Source: Ceratopteris richardii (taxonomy: Eukaryota; Streptophyta; Polypodiopsida; Polypodiales; Pteridaceae). From it: a stretch of DNA of 64,000 nucleotides. Every line of letters starts with the position of its first letter. Within the stretch, counting starts at the first letter, position 1. The notes beneath the pieces were generated by a model. The model was not told the DNA's origin. It was given only the letters and a program-made list of their open reading frames with translations, and made no database searches. The stretch covers positions 139,127,852 to 139,191,851 of the forward strand of contig CM035439.1 in assembly GCA_020310875.1 (NCBI GenBank), read 5' to 3'. The position numbers were made by a program, and so were the translations under genes. Positions 43,780 through 54,020 of this stretch are shown piece after piece.

Positions 43780-43815
43780 CCTGTATTTATATATAACAGA
43801 AAAGAAAATACTCCA
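43780..43815 (-). promoter_or_regulatory. Candidate 3' splice site before the accessory ORF
   Basis: On the minus strand a T-rich stretch (TTTTCTTTTCTG) runs into TATATATAAATACAG directly before G-ATG of the accessory ORF. The same arrangement (AT-rich, CAG then ATG) precedes the homologous ORF at 10284. It would let the downstream ORF be translated from a spliced RNA. Inference; an internal TATA is the alternative but would lie too close to the ATG. Confidence 0.4.
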
Positions 43816-44209
43816 CCCACATGAGTCACAAGATTTTACAAGAAAATACTATATTATTCTGGAATGTTACTGACATATAAAAAAATAAGAAAGACAAGTT
43901 CCAAGCAATTTTTGCTTTTTTCCAAGAGACTCAATTTTAAGTGAGCAACACAGGTGTAGCAAGACATCTAATGTGCTCTCTCCAATTGTCACTTCCTTGC
44001 TCAAAAAACAAATTCCTGAATAGAAAGATGATGCTAGAAAAGATGATTAATGAAGAAACTTGAAAAAGTAGTGGTCAAAAAAAATAAAATGATCACAAAA
44101 AAATTTAAACAACAATAAGACAAAACAACTTTTTTCCATAATAAGTTACTCTTTCCCTCCCTATATCTTGCTTTGTGTTTTTTAATTTTAGAAAGAAAAT
44201 CAAGAAAAT
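43816..44209. other. Spacer between pol extension and accessory ORF
   Basis: AT-rich, no coding region recognised on either strand. Confidence 0.5.
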
Positions 44210-44355
<146 letters not shown>

Positions 44356-44379
44356 CTTCTGTCTTCTTTCCTTCCCCTC

Positions 44380-45510
44380 CTAATTTTCTTCTGAGGGGAA
44401 AGAAGGAAATATTTTTTTGTCATTTTCAAAATTCCAAAAATAGGTCCACTGTGGATTATCCCTCTTCCATTGACCCAATTCTGATTTTTTCACCCAGTAA
44501 TGTTTTACTCCATTTGTCTTTCTGTTATGGAAATATCCATGCTCTGTGGATGAACATTTTGTGACACTTTTTGGCTTCCATATCCATTTTGTTCTTATTT
44601 CCTGTTTTGGTGAGCAATAACTGTGCCTGACTTGTTTCCATATTCCTCTTGTTCTGATTTGTTGATATTGCAAATTTGGCAATAATAGTCTTCTTTGTTT
44701 TGTCTCCTCATCCACCTTTACCTTTTCAGTCTTTTGTTGGTCTTGAGTGTATGACGCTTGATCACTTTGTATTGTCAAAATGTTCCTGTCCTCCATTGAG
44801 AAAGTAAATCCTTCAAGATCTGGGTCATGAACATCCATATGAACTACCTGCTCTTCATTACTCAGAAAGAACATTAAAAACTTTTTGTCCTTGATGGTCA
44901 AATTAAGCTTCATTTTTTCAAAATTTAAGATGACTTTACCTTGTTTGAGCCATGGTTGCCCTAAAATCAGCTTTTCAGTCATTAAATGGTCTGGCCACTC
45001 TTCACAATCTATCTCCATATATTCATTATTAAATTTCACTTTAATAGAAAGTGAAGATATGCTCTGAATTCTTTTCCCTCCCAGGGTTTTGATCAAAATT
45101 CTGCTTTCAGCTCTCTTAAGGTTAAACTTATTGATCAAGGCTGAGCCAATTAGATTCACTTGAGCTCTTGAATCTATCAAAACCCTTATGTTTTCATTCT
45201 GATAATTCATCATAATCAAAGGCAAATGTTCTTTTTGTTTTAGAGTGTTTTCACATAAGCACACTTGTTTCAATTTTCTAATTTTCTCTTTGGCTTCTAG
45301 TTGAGCCTCCTTTCTAATACTTTCTTCTTCTTTTTTCCTGTTTTGAGCCTTTTGCAATCTTCTCCATTCCTCAGTAGTTAATGGGCACTCATACCTCTTC
45401 ACTCTACATCCACTTATGAAATTTGGCATGATTTCCCCATCAATGTTGGCTAATTGAATAGCTCCACTCTTGCTTATCTGATGTATGATATATGGCCCAT
45501 GACCTTTTTT
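44380..45510 (-). CDS. C-terminal extension of gypsy Pol with second retropepsin-like motif
   Basis: In the same frame as gag-pol, directly after its TAG. The first codons ([10 protein letters not shown]...[10 protein letters not shown]) look like the usual tail of a gypsy integrase, so the stop lies inside Pol. An ATG at 45429 begins a 349-codon open part. At 45174-45166 it has [12 protein letters not shown], and about 80 residues on L-I-L-G-Q-P-W-L: the layout of a retroviral aspartic protease with Arg in place of the Gly of D-S-G. A Lys/Gln/Trp-rich tail follows. The canonical protease is in gag-pol, so this would be a second copy. Activity doubtful; could be a structural or decoy domain. 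Confidence 0.65.
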   Translation of the reverse strand, partial: KKGHGPYIIHQISKSGAIQLANIDGEIMPNFISGCRVKRYECPLTTEEWRRLQKAQNRKKEEESIRKEAQLEAKEKIRKLKQVCLCENTLKQKEHLPLIMMNYQNENIRVLIDSRAQVNLIGSALINKFNLKRAESRILIKTLGGKRIQSISSLSIKVKFNNEYMEIDCEEWPDHLMTEKLILGQPWLKQGKVILNFEKMKLNLTIKDKKFLMFFLSNEEQVVHMDVHDPDLEGFTFSMEDRNILTIQSDQASYTQDQQKTEKVKVDEETKQRRLLLPNLQYQQIRTRGIWKQVRHSYCSPKQEIRTKWIWKPKSVTKCSSTEHGYFHNRKTNGVKHYWVKKSELGQWKRDNPQWTYFWNFENDKKIFPSFPSEEN

Positions 45511-48500
45511 CTAAAACTTTTTCTGATGTTCCTTAATTGTGTAAGCTAAGACCAGGTCTCCTTCTTGTAGATCTTTGTCTTTTATGTGAACATCATGATA
45601 AGCTTTTTGTCTTTTCTTGTTTGTGTATATACTCATCACTGCTTGGAGTCTCGATGCTCCCAGTTTTTCCAAATCTATGACTCTCTCAGATAATTCATGT
45701 CCTGTCCAATTGTATTGGCTACCCACCTTCAATGTTGGAATAAGAAATTCCATGGGTAAAACTGCATTCTGGCCATACACCAAATTAAATGGTGTAGTCC
45801 CTAAAGCCGTTTTGTATGCCACTCTATAAGCCCAAAGAACATGATTCAGTTGATAATCCCAGTCATTTCTGTTTGTGTTGACTAATTTGGACAATACATT
45901 GCAAAGTACTTTATTAGTACTTTCTGCTAACCCATTGGCTTGTGGGTGATATGGGGCTGACTTATTGTGACTAATCATGAAATAATTGGTCATGTTTTCT
46001 ATGATCTGATTCAAAAAATGAGTCCCCCTATCACTTACCAATTCAATTGGTAGTCCAAATCTAGTGATAATGTTTTCATACAAAAATCTAGCAGTGGTGT
46101 GAGCATCATTTCTTTTAGTAGCTTTGGCCTCAGCCCATTTTGTCAAATAACCTGTAGCTACTAGTATGTATTCTGCATGAGATTGTCTGGCTGGAGGATG
46201 TATTGGTCCAATAAAGTCCAATCCCCATTTACTAAAAGCTCTGGCTGAAATTAAAGGAATTAATGGCATGTTATCTCTTTTGTTTGGTTGACTTACCCTT
46301 TGACAGACATCACATCTTCTTACATAAGTTTTAGCATCGGGAAATAGGGTTGGCCACCAAAAGCCAGAATATAAGATGAGTTTGGCTGTTCTATCACTTG
46401 AGAAATGTCCTCCAGCTACTCCTGAGTGTGCCATTTCCAACATCTCTAAATACTTTTCTTCTGGAACACAAATTCTCAGATATCCATCCATTCCTCTCTT
46501 GTATAATTGTTCTCCTATGAGTTGATATTCCTCTGAGATCACTTGTAGATTTCTTGAATCAGCACCAGCTATTACCTGTTTTCCTTTCTCCTTTCTCTTC
46601 AACTTCTCAACAATATTTTCACTCCATTCAGGGTTTTTCTGAAACCAATATAAAGTTATTAATTCTGATTTCTGCCATGTTTGACATTTTTGACAGTTAT
46701 CAATATATCTCTCCACATCTTGAATCTTATTTGGCCAATGTACTCCCATCCTATTAAGGTTACTTAGAGTGACAATTGTAGAAGCATGAGTACATGGATT
46801 CCAGCAATGAGCTTTTCTTACATATTCATGTTGCTCCTCTTCTGGAGTACAATATTCCAGTATACCTGACTGATTGAGGTGATACAAATGTCCAGCTAAC
46901 AACATGAAATTCCTGCTTTGTAACACCAGATGTGTGTTATTTGCTAATGACCTACAAGGTCCCATGGTTAGCAAAGGAATTAATGACATCGACCATTCAG
47001 GAACACTTTCCACCTTGAATAAGTATGTATCTGGCAAATCATCATCTATAGGTGAACTAGGTTCTTTTGACTGGATTCTTGATAAATGATCTGCTCTCAA
47101 GTGTGTTTTTCCTTGTCTAACCACCACCTCAAATTCAAATTCCATTAGTAAAAGAAACCATCTTACTATTCTTCCTGTATGACATGGTTTATTTACTAAA
47201 TAGAGTAGAGCTTGGTGATCCACAAAGAATTTAAACTTGTTGGCCAATAGATAATGTCTGTATTTTTTGACAGCAAAGATCATTCCCAATCCTTCTCTCT
47301 CAGTGGTTGTGTAATTTTTTTCTGCAATGTTTAATTGTCTGCTTGCATATGCTACTGGGAAATCTAATTTGCTTCCTTCTATAGGTTGTGCTAACACACA
47401 TCCCAGAGCATAATTTGAAGCATCGACATGTACATGAAAGATTTTATCCCACTGAGGTGTTTTTAAAATTGGTGCTGTCACCAAACAAGTTTTTAATGTT
47501 TCAAATGCTTGGTCACATTCTTCAGTCCACTCAAACTTTGTGATGAGGGCATATAAGGGCTTGGCTATATCAGCAAATTTGTATACAAACTTTCTGTAGT
47601 ACCCACAATGTCCCTTAAAAGTTTGGAGTTCCTTCACATTTGTAGGTCTAGGAAGCTCTATTATGGCTTTTATTTTCTTCTCATCAGTAGAAATTCCATT
47701 TTTTGACACTATGTGACCCAACATTCTTCCTTGTCTGACATAGAATACACACTTTTCTGGGTTTAAGCATACTCTATATGTCCTGCACTTCCTGAATATT
47801 CTTTCCAAATCTTGTAAATGATCTTGTCTTTTTAAAGAAAAAGTGCATAAATCATCTACATAGATTTCCATCACATTTCTTAGGAATTCTTTGAAAATAT
47901 GACACATCAACCTTTGAAAAGTTGCTGGGGCATTAGTCAATCCAAAGGGCATAACCCTAAAAGCATAAACCCCCCATTCTGTAGAAAAAGCAGTCTTATG
48001 TTGGTCCTCTAAAGCTATAGGTACTTGATTGTATCCTGAGAACCCATCCAGAAAACTATAGACTTCCTTCCCTGCAACTCTCTCAAGAAGATGATCTGTT
48101 ATTGGCAGTGGATAACTATCCCTTATAGTTGCTGCATTCACTTTCTTCAAGTTAATGCATACCCTAAGTTTCCCGTTCTTTTTTGGCACCACAACTATAG
48201 GTGATATCCATTCAGTGTACTCTATTTCATAAATGAAATTAGCAGCCAATAACTTGTCAATTTCTTCCTTTATTTTGGCAGAATATTTATCATTAAATGT
48301 ATAATGTCTCTGTTTGCTTGGTTTTGCATCAGGTGTCATAGGAATCTTATGCTCACAAATTTTTGGATCAATTCCTTTCAAATCTTTATAACTGTAAGCA
48401 AATACATCCCTATAGTTCTTTGCCAGGTTCCTTAATGCTTCTTCTTCTTGTGATGTCATGTCATCAGCTATTCCTTCTTCCTGTGTAATTACAATTTTCT

Positions 48501-51500
48501 TTGTTTGTTCTTCATTATCATATGCTTCCCCTTTCTTCTTCTCTCTTTTTGGTTTCATTTTCAGAAGTAGTCTGTCTTCTACTTCATAAGTTTTAAAGTT
48601 TGCTGGTACATCAAAGTATTGATCTCTGTTTATCTCTTTCTCTTTCTTTTCTTTTTCCTGGTCTCTTTCTATTTCTTTGTGTTTATGTTCCTTGTATTTG
48701 CCTGAGATTTTGTCTTTGATTGCATCCTCAGCTCTTACTGTTTCCAAATATTGTGATTTTCCTTCTTTTAATATCATTTCCTGATTTTGATCCTCCTCTG
48801 TTTTTGATACTCCTATCATGTGTATGCCAATGTGGAAAATATCAAATCCTTCCTCATTTTGGAATTCCACTCCCACATATTCCTCACTGGCCAAATCCAT
48901 GGTAGCTAGAATTTGATTCCATCCATAAGGCTCAAACTCTTCATCTTTGAATGGTTGAGGCACATAATTTTCATCTTGTATTTCTCTTTCTTCCACACAA
49001 TCTTCTCTTCTTAACTTCCTTTTCCTATTTGTGATATTTCTTAATATGTTACACTTCCAAACTGTTGATTCACCCTCTTCCTGATCCTCCCTCTCTGATT
49101 CTTCACTTTCTTGTTGATTTTGATGTATTTTATACCATTCTCTAGGAGATATGTCACAATAGTGGCCATTTCTTAAGTTTACTCTTGTTATTCTCCCCTG
49201 GTTCTGAAGATACAAACAATCATTACCCCAATCTTGTACAATTTGCATTTGTCTCATGAAGGGTCTTCCTAGGATAATTTCATAAGATGTGGATTGTGGA
49301 AATTCTACTATAGCAAAGGTATGCTCTATTTCTATGCCACATATGTCCACAATCACTTTTTCCCAAATTCCTAGGGGCTTTTCTATATGTCCATCTGCAA
49401 GTTGTAATCTCATTTTAGTGGGTAGTAATTCATTTCTTCCCCATTTCTCCCAGGTTTGTTTAGTCATTATAGCCACTCCTGATCCACTATCCAAAATGGC
49501 TTTTGCTGAATGTTTTCCATATTGTAATTTTAAGGTTGAATTCCCTTCTTCTCCTTCACAATATCCTCCTATTTTGTCAATAGGAATATACCATAGTTCC
49601 TCTAATTCTTGTGTTGGTGAATGAAGGTTTCCAGATATTGTTTCTGCTTTGTTCATCTTGTTTTGTAGGTGAGGATTCTGTTTCAACAAATTTTCCCATG
49701 TTGTATGACATGTAATACTACAATGTTCATCTAAGATCATTTGGAATGTTATTTGTGGATTTCCTTCTTTATCATCTTCCTTGGTTTTTGTTTTTTCATG
49801 CTGATCAACTGTTCTCCGAGAGCTGTCTTCTTCCCCTAATCTGAGTTGTGTTTCCTGGATAATTTGTTTGCATTTTAGCATCCTTTCATGCTCTAAATCC
49901 GGTATGGGATAAGCCATTACATGATCTGCAGGGCTTGGTCCCTCTTGAATCCTTCCTTTATAGGCTTTGATTAGGGTGTCTAGGCTCTGAGAATTTCCTA
50001 ATTCAGACAGATTCTGGGTCTTTTGAGGAGAAGTATGTTTTGAATTTGTTTGTTCCTGATTGTCTTCTTCCAGACTTTTGCCCACTTTCCTTTTCTTTTC
50101 CCATTTCCCTTTTTGTCTATTTTTCTTCCCTTTTGATGTGGAACCCTCATTTTGTTCTTTAATTGTTCCTTGTTGTTTGGCTTGTGCCCTTGTTATAACA
50201 TTAAGTTCAATTTGATCATTGTCACTCAATTCCTCTTGTTCCATAATTTTGACTGTTTTTAAAGGTATGTTACTAGGTGTGTTCTGTTGTTTTTGGGGAT
50301 TTTTTGGACAGTCCTTGATCAAATGTTCTCTACCACAATCCTTACAGTATGCTCCCTCTATTCTGAATGTTGGAGGTTGTGGACAATCTCTAATGAAATG
50401 CTCTCCCCCACACCTATAACATGTTATCTTTGGTCCCCCTTTGAATTGAGGTTTTTGATTGGACATGTAGTTGTTGGTAATGTACATGAATGTTGCTGTG
50501 TCCATTTCAATTTTTCCATTTCCCAGGTCTAGGGCTTTAAGCTCAGGTTCCCGTATTTCATAATCTTCCCATTCTTCCTGATGTCCCTCACTCCATTGAT
50601 ACTCTTCCTTATAAGGTGATCTGAATCTTGAATTTCCTTCATCAATGGGTGTATATTTGACTGGTACCACATTAGTTGGAATAGGAGGCTGTTGTCCTAA
50701 TACTGGCCTTGGTTGCTCAGTATAACCTGATTCCCTCTGAGTCATGTAGTCTCTTTCCTTGACAGGTTGTTTGTTATAGAAGCATTCCTCCCTGGTATGG
50801 TTTGTCCATTTTCTCTCTAGTGTACAATACTTGAGTGTCTTCCTATCTTGTAAGTGTTGTGGTTTCTGATAAGGGCATTGTTGTGCCAGATGATTTTCTC
50901 CACAAATATAACATTTCTTGTTTGTGTTTATCCTAGAGTTTATCAGGTTAGTTTTAGTGCTTACCTCTAGGGCTTTAGCAATAGCCTGAGCCAACTCTTC
51001 TGCTGGAGGAATTTTGTCTTCAAAAGATCTGGGTTGATCAAATGCTAACAAATCTTGACCTCTGTTGTCCTCCAAATCTATTGCTTCCTTAACACTGGCT
51101 GCTAAATCAGGACATCTCCTATAGTACACTAGGGTCCTTAATTGGGCACTTCTCAAACCCTCAATGAATAAGGATACTTGTTTTGCCATGGAAGGTACTT
51201 CTTCTCTTGGGCATCTATCAATGTACTGCTTAAACCTTCTGGCTGCTTCTCTAACATTTTCCTCCTTTTGTTGTTTGAAGCTGTGTATCAATGTGGCTGT
51301 ACTATGTTTGATTCCAGTCTTAGAGAATTCACCAATGAAAGCTTCTAAGAAAGATTCAATGTCTAGGTACATTTCTTTTCTCAAAGGAATGAACCATGAT
51401 AAGGCTGGCCCTGTTAGGGTTAGACCAAATGCCTCAAATTGTACCTTGTAATCTTCTACTTCCTCTGCTCTAATCAGTTGTCTAAATTCTGCTGCATGAG

Positions 51501-52134
51501 CATGAGGATCTGAATACCCTTCATATTGGTTCTTCATGCATTTGGCTACTTGGTATGGTCTAAGCATCCTACCCTGAGGTTGCCAATGAGGTCTTCTTCT
51601 GAGTGGGAAGTCATTGTATCCTTCTGGTTCTTTGTCAAAGGGATTTGGTGAAGCATGTGTCCTTCTCCCATGATGTTGCTCATTATTAGTGTAGTTTTCA
51701 TTTGGTCTAGGTATATCTGGTTGTCCCATGTTATGTTCCCAAGGTCCTTTGTCAGCACATTGCCCTAGATCATTTGAATTTTCAGGGTCTTGAGAGAAGA
51801 TGTATACACATCCTTGCCTGTCTTCATATCTTCCATCTTTGAATTGGGCTACTGGAGTTATATTCAGGGGAACTTCTAAATTTCTCAGTCTAATGAGGAA
51901 TTTATGCATTCCATCCTGGTATACATAGGTTCCAAACCTATTTGTATACATGTATTTAAGGATGTTTCTAAAATCCCCAGTTTCTATTGACTCATTTGTT
52001 TCATTTAGGTTTTCCATGTTATTTTCTTGGCCTAAACTTCTTTCTGATCTTTTACTACTTCCTGGCTCTTTTTCCTTCCTTGTTAGTTCTTGCTTGGAAA
52101 GTGAATTTATTTTATTTCCAGACCTTAGTATCAT
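45511..52134 (-). CDS. Gypsy Gag-Pol polyprotein, 2207 residues
   Basis: Starts MILRSGNK. Gag core about 190-340; CCHC-like knuckles at about 405 (CYICGENHLAQQC), 571 (CYRCGGEHFIRDC) and 595 (CKDCGREHLIKDC); protease DSGSG with Asp at 882 and IILGRPFM about 75 residues later; RT with VVVPKKNG and YVDD at 1425; RNase H (HVHVDASNYALG, FFVDHQALL); two H-X6-H/C-X2-C zinc motifs at about 1774-1811 and 1900-1942; integrase core with GLDFIGPI, SDRGTHF (Asp near 2033) and AESTNK. No internal stop. The TAG at 45513-45511 follows KKF and the frame continues. It looks recently functional; the + strand homologue at 17474-25041 is a decayed relative. Confidence 0.95.
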   Translation of the reverse strand: MILRSGNKINSLSKQELTRKEKEPGSSKRSERSLGQENNMENLNETNESIETGDFRNILKYMYTNRFGTYVYQDGMHKFLIRLRNLEVPLNITPVAQFKDGRYEDRQGCVYIFSQDPENSNDLGQCADKGPWEHNMGQPDIPRPNENYTNNEQHHGRRTHASPNPFDKEPEGYNDFPLRRRPHWQPQGRMLRPYQVAKCMKNQYEGYSDPHAHAAEFRQLIRAEEVEDYKVQFEAFGLTLTGPALSWFIPLRKEMYLDIESFLEAFIGEFSKTGIKHSTATLIHSFKQQKEENVREAARRFKQYIDRCPREEVPSMAKQVSLFIEGLRSAQLRTLVYYRRCPDLAASVKEAIDLEDNRGQDLLAFDQPRSFEDKIPPAEELAQAIAKALEVSTKTNLINSRINTNKKCYICGENHLAQQCPYQKPQHLQDRKTLKYCTLERKWTNHTREECFYNKQPVKERDYMTQRESGYTEQPRPVLGQQPPIPTNVVPVKYTPIDEGNSRFRSPYKEEYQWSEGHQEEWEDYEIREPELKALDLGNGKIEMDTATFMYITNNYMSNQKPQFKGGPKITCYRCGGEHFIRDCPQPPTFRIEGAYCKDCGREHLIKDCPKNPQKQQNTPSNIPLKTVKIMEQEELSDNDQIELNVITRAQAKQQGTIKEQNEGSTSKGKKNRQKGKWEKKRKVGKSLEEDNQEQTNSKHTSPQKTQNLSELGNSQSLDTLIKAYKGRIQEGPSPADHVMAYPIPDLEHERMLKCKQIIQETQLRLGEEDSSRRTVDQHEKTKTKEDDKEGNPQITFQMILDEHCSITCHTTWENLLKQNPHLQNKMNKAETISGNLHSPTQELEELWYIPIDKIGGYCEGEEGNSTLKLQYGKHSAKAILDSGSGVAIMTKQTWEKWGRNELLPTKMRLQLADGHIEKPLGIWEKVIVDICGIEIEHTFAIVEFPQSTSYEIILGRPFMRQMQIVQDWGNDCLYLQNQGRITRVNLRNGHYCDISPREWYKIHQNQQESEESEREDQEEGESTVWKCNILRNITNRKRKLRREDCVEEREIQDENYVPQPFKDEEFEPYGWNQILATMDLASEEYVGVEFQNEEGFDIFHIGIHMIGVSKTEEDQNQEMILKEGKSQYLETVRAEDAIKDKISGKYKEHKHKEIERDQEKEKKEKEINRDQYFDVPANFKTYEVEDRLLLKMKPKREKKKGEAYDNEEQTKKIVITQEEGIADDMTSQEEEALRNLAKNYRDVFAYSYKDLKGIDPKICEHKIPMTPDAKPSKQRHYTFNDKYSAKIKEEIDKLLAANFIYEIEYTEWISPIVVVPKKNGKLRVCINLKKVNAATIRDSYPLPITDHLLERVAGKEVYSFLDGFSGYNQVPIALEDQHKTAFSTEWGVYAFRVMPFGLTNAPATFQRLMCHIFKEFLRNVMEIYVDDLCTFSLKRQDHLQDLERIFRKCRTYRVCLNPEKCVFYVRQGRMLGHIVSKNGISTDEKKIKAIIELPRPTNVKELQTFKGHCGYYRKFVYKFADIAKPLYALITKFEWTEECDQAFETLKTCLVTAPILKTPQWDKIFHVHVDASNYALGCVLAQPIEGSKLDFPVAYASRQLNIAEKNYTTTEREGLGMIFAVKKYRHYLLANKFKFFVDHQALLYLVNKPCHTGRIVRWFLLLMEFEFEVVVRQGKTHLRADHLSRIQSKEPSSPIDDDLPDTYLFKVESVPEWSMSLIPLLTMGPCRSLANNTHLVLQSRNFMLLAGHLYHLNQSGILEYCTPEEEQHEYVRKAHCWNPCTHASTIVTLSNLNRMGVHWPNKIQDVERYIDNCQKCQTWQKSELITLYWFQKNPEWSENIVEKLKRKEKGKQVIAGADSRNLQVISEEYQLIGEQLYKRGMDGYLRICVPEEKYLEMLEMAHSGVAGGHFSSDRTAKLILYSGFWWPTLFPDAKTYVRRCDVCQRVSQPNKRDNMPLIPLISARAFSKWGLDFIGPIHPPARQSHAEYILVATGYLTKWAEAKATKRNDAHTTARFLYENIITRFGLPIELVSDRGTHFLNQIIENMTNYFMISHNKSAPYHPQANGLAESTNKVLCNVLSKLVNTNRNDWDYQLNHVLWAYRVAYKTALGTTPFNLVYGQNAVLPMEFLIPTLKVGSQYNWTGHELSERVIDLEKLGASRLQAVMSIYTNKKRQKAYHDVHIKDKDLQEGDLVLAYTIKEHQKKF

Positions 52135-52515
52135 TCAACTATTTTTGACAATTTTCTAATACTCAAAAGAGTGTTTGTCACAGTTTCCTAACCAATATAT
52201 TGATTTTCCACAATTTTCTGTCCAAAATTGTGTGTGTTTTAATTTTCTTCCTATGTTTTGTGCTTTTCACAACTTCTTAATGAATTTAGGTTTTTTTTTT
52301 TTTTCACGATTTTCTACTGCCAGTAGTGTTTTTTCACGATTTTCAAATGAAAATCGTGTTTTTTTTTTCACGATTTTATGATGCAATTAGAGTTTTCCAT
52401 GATTTTCTGATGGATTTGGGGTTTTTCACAATTTTCTGATGAGAATCGTGTTTTTCACGATTTTGTGCCTACTTGTGAGTTTTTCACGATTTTCTGTTGA
52501 AAATCGTGTTTTTCA

Positions 52516-52858
52516 CGATTTTGTGTCAAAATCGTGTTTTTTGCGATTTTGTGTCAAAATCGTGTTTTTTGCGATTTTGTGTCAAAATCGTGTTTTTTTG
52601 CGATTTTGTGTCAAAATCGTGTTTTTTTTTGCGATTTTGTGTCAAAATCGTGTTTTTTTGCGATTTTGTGTCAAAATCGTGTTTTTTGCGATTTTGTGTC
52701 AAAATCGTGTTTTTTGCGATTTTGTGTCAAAATCGTGTTTTTTGCGATTTTTGTGTCAAAATCGTGTTTTTTTTTGCGATTTTGTGTCAAAATCGTGTTT
52801 TTTGCGATTTTGTGACAAAATCGTGTTTTTTGCGATTTTGTTCACAAAATCGTGTTTT
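52516..52858 (-). repeat. Tandem array of 28-31-bp hairpin units
   Basis: About twelve units. Each holds an inverted repeat CGATTTTG-TGT-CAAAATCG (8-bp stem, 3-nt loop) separated by GTG, a T run of 6-9 and GC. Unit length varies mainly through the T run; the last units are degenerate (loop GTGAC, TTCAC). Flanking degenerate copies extend to about 52300. Confidence 0.9.
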
Positions 52859-52940
52859 TCACGATTTTGTTCCCAGACAATCGTGATTGCTCACAGATTG
52901 TAAAAACACGATTTTCTTTAAGAAAATCGTATTCTGGGAA

Positions 52941-54020
52941 TCGCGATGTTGATGGCACTTTTTCACAGAATCGCGATTTTGAGTTAAAACTCAGAATCGC
53001 GATTTTGTCCAAAATTTGGCAGATTTTCAACTTATTGCTTTTTTCAATATTTTTTCACCTATAGAATCGCCTTATCAAAATTTTGACATGCAATAAAAGA
53101 AATTTCTTGAAAAACACTTTTTTCTTACTGAAAACCAACAAAAACAGGAAATCGCGATTTCGTGATTTTACTATTTTCCTTCTTTTTTGTGTTATTTTAA
53201 TCACTTTAATGCAAAAAATATGTACTCAAAATGCTGCTAGACTTTTTACCTTGCTTGCCAAGTTGAAAATATCTCCAAAGCTTGCTTGTAGCAGCAAATC
53301 GCGATTTTATTCGACTCTGCACACTCTCTCTCTCCCTCACTCTCACTCAAATGAATTTTTCTTTGAATTTCAGGTTTTTATAGTGTTCAGAAAATCGCGA
53401 TTTTGTGTGATTTTTACTTTTCCTCACTCTTTCACTTGTTCAACTTCACTTACTCAATCTTAATGACTCTCTCTACACTTTCTTATGTCAAGTACCCAAA
53501 TTTACCACATATTCCAAAAAACTTTCTTTACAGAAAATCGCGATTTTGTGTAGAGAATCGTGTTTTTTCTATAGATCTTTTCTTGTGCAAATTTTGAGTA
53601 TTCTATGTCCTTGCCTCCTCTCAATATCCTTCACAACTTCAACATGAGTCACCTGAAAAGTTTTTTCAAAACAACACTTTTTACAGAAAATCGCGATTCT
53701 GTTCAGAGAATCGTGTTTTCTAATTTTCTGGGTTTTTTGATAATTTTTTTAATTTTTTAAACTTTCTTTCTCTTTGTTTTGCTACAATTCCTTCTTTTCT
53801 TTGTAATTAACTCTGCTCCTGATTTTTTGCACCAAAATCACAATCTTCCTCAGAAAATCGCGACTTTGTGCAGAAAATCGTGTTTTTCTCTATTTTTGAT
53901 TTTATGCCACTTTGAGTAGTTTTTTCTTCTTGATTACCTTCAAAACCCTTCAACAACTTCAATTCCACTTTCACTTAAAATGTTAATTCACAATCAATCA
54001 CTTTTTTCAGAAAGTCGCGA
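52941..54020 (-). repeat. TCGCGA-centred palindromes at about 150-bp spacing
   Basis: TCGCGA occurs at 52941, 52971, 52997, 53152, 53299, 53395, 53538, 53691, 53858 and 54015, usually within AATCGCGATT or longer. From 52997 on, spacings are 155, 147, 96, 143, 153, 167 and 157. From 53538 on, each is followed by a variant of GCAGAGAATCGTGTTTT, so this is a decayed long-period tandem repeat. Confidence 0.85.

Noticed and set aside
52516-52858. Possible CRISPR-like array
   Set aside because: Units are contiguous with no unique spacers, and the setting is a plant retrotransposon leader.
52439-52903. Long + strand frames with repeated RVFCDFVSKSCF-like units
   Set aside because: They are translations of the 28-31-bp leader repeat in all three frames, antisense to the element, with no start context or family.
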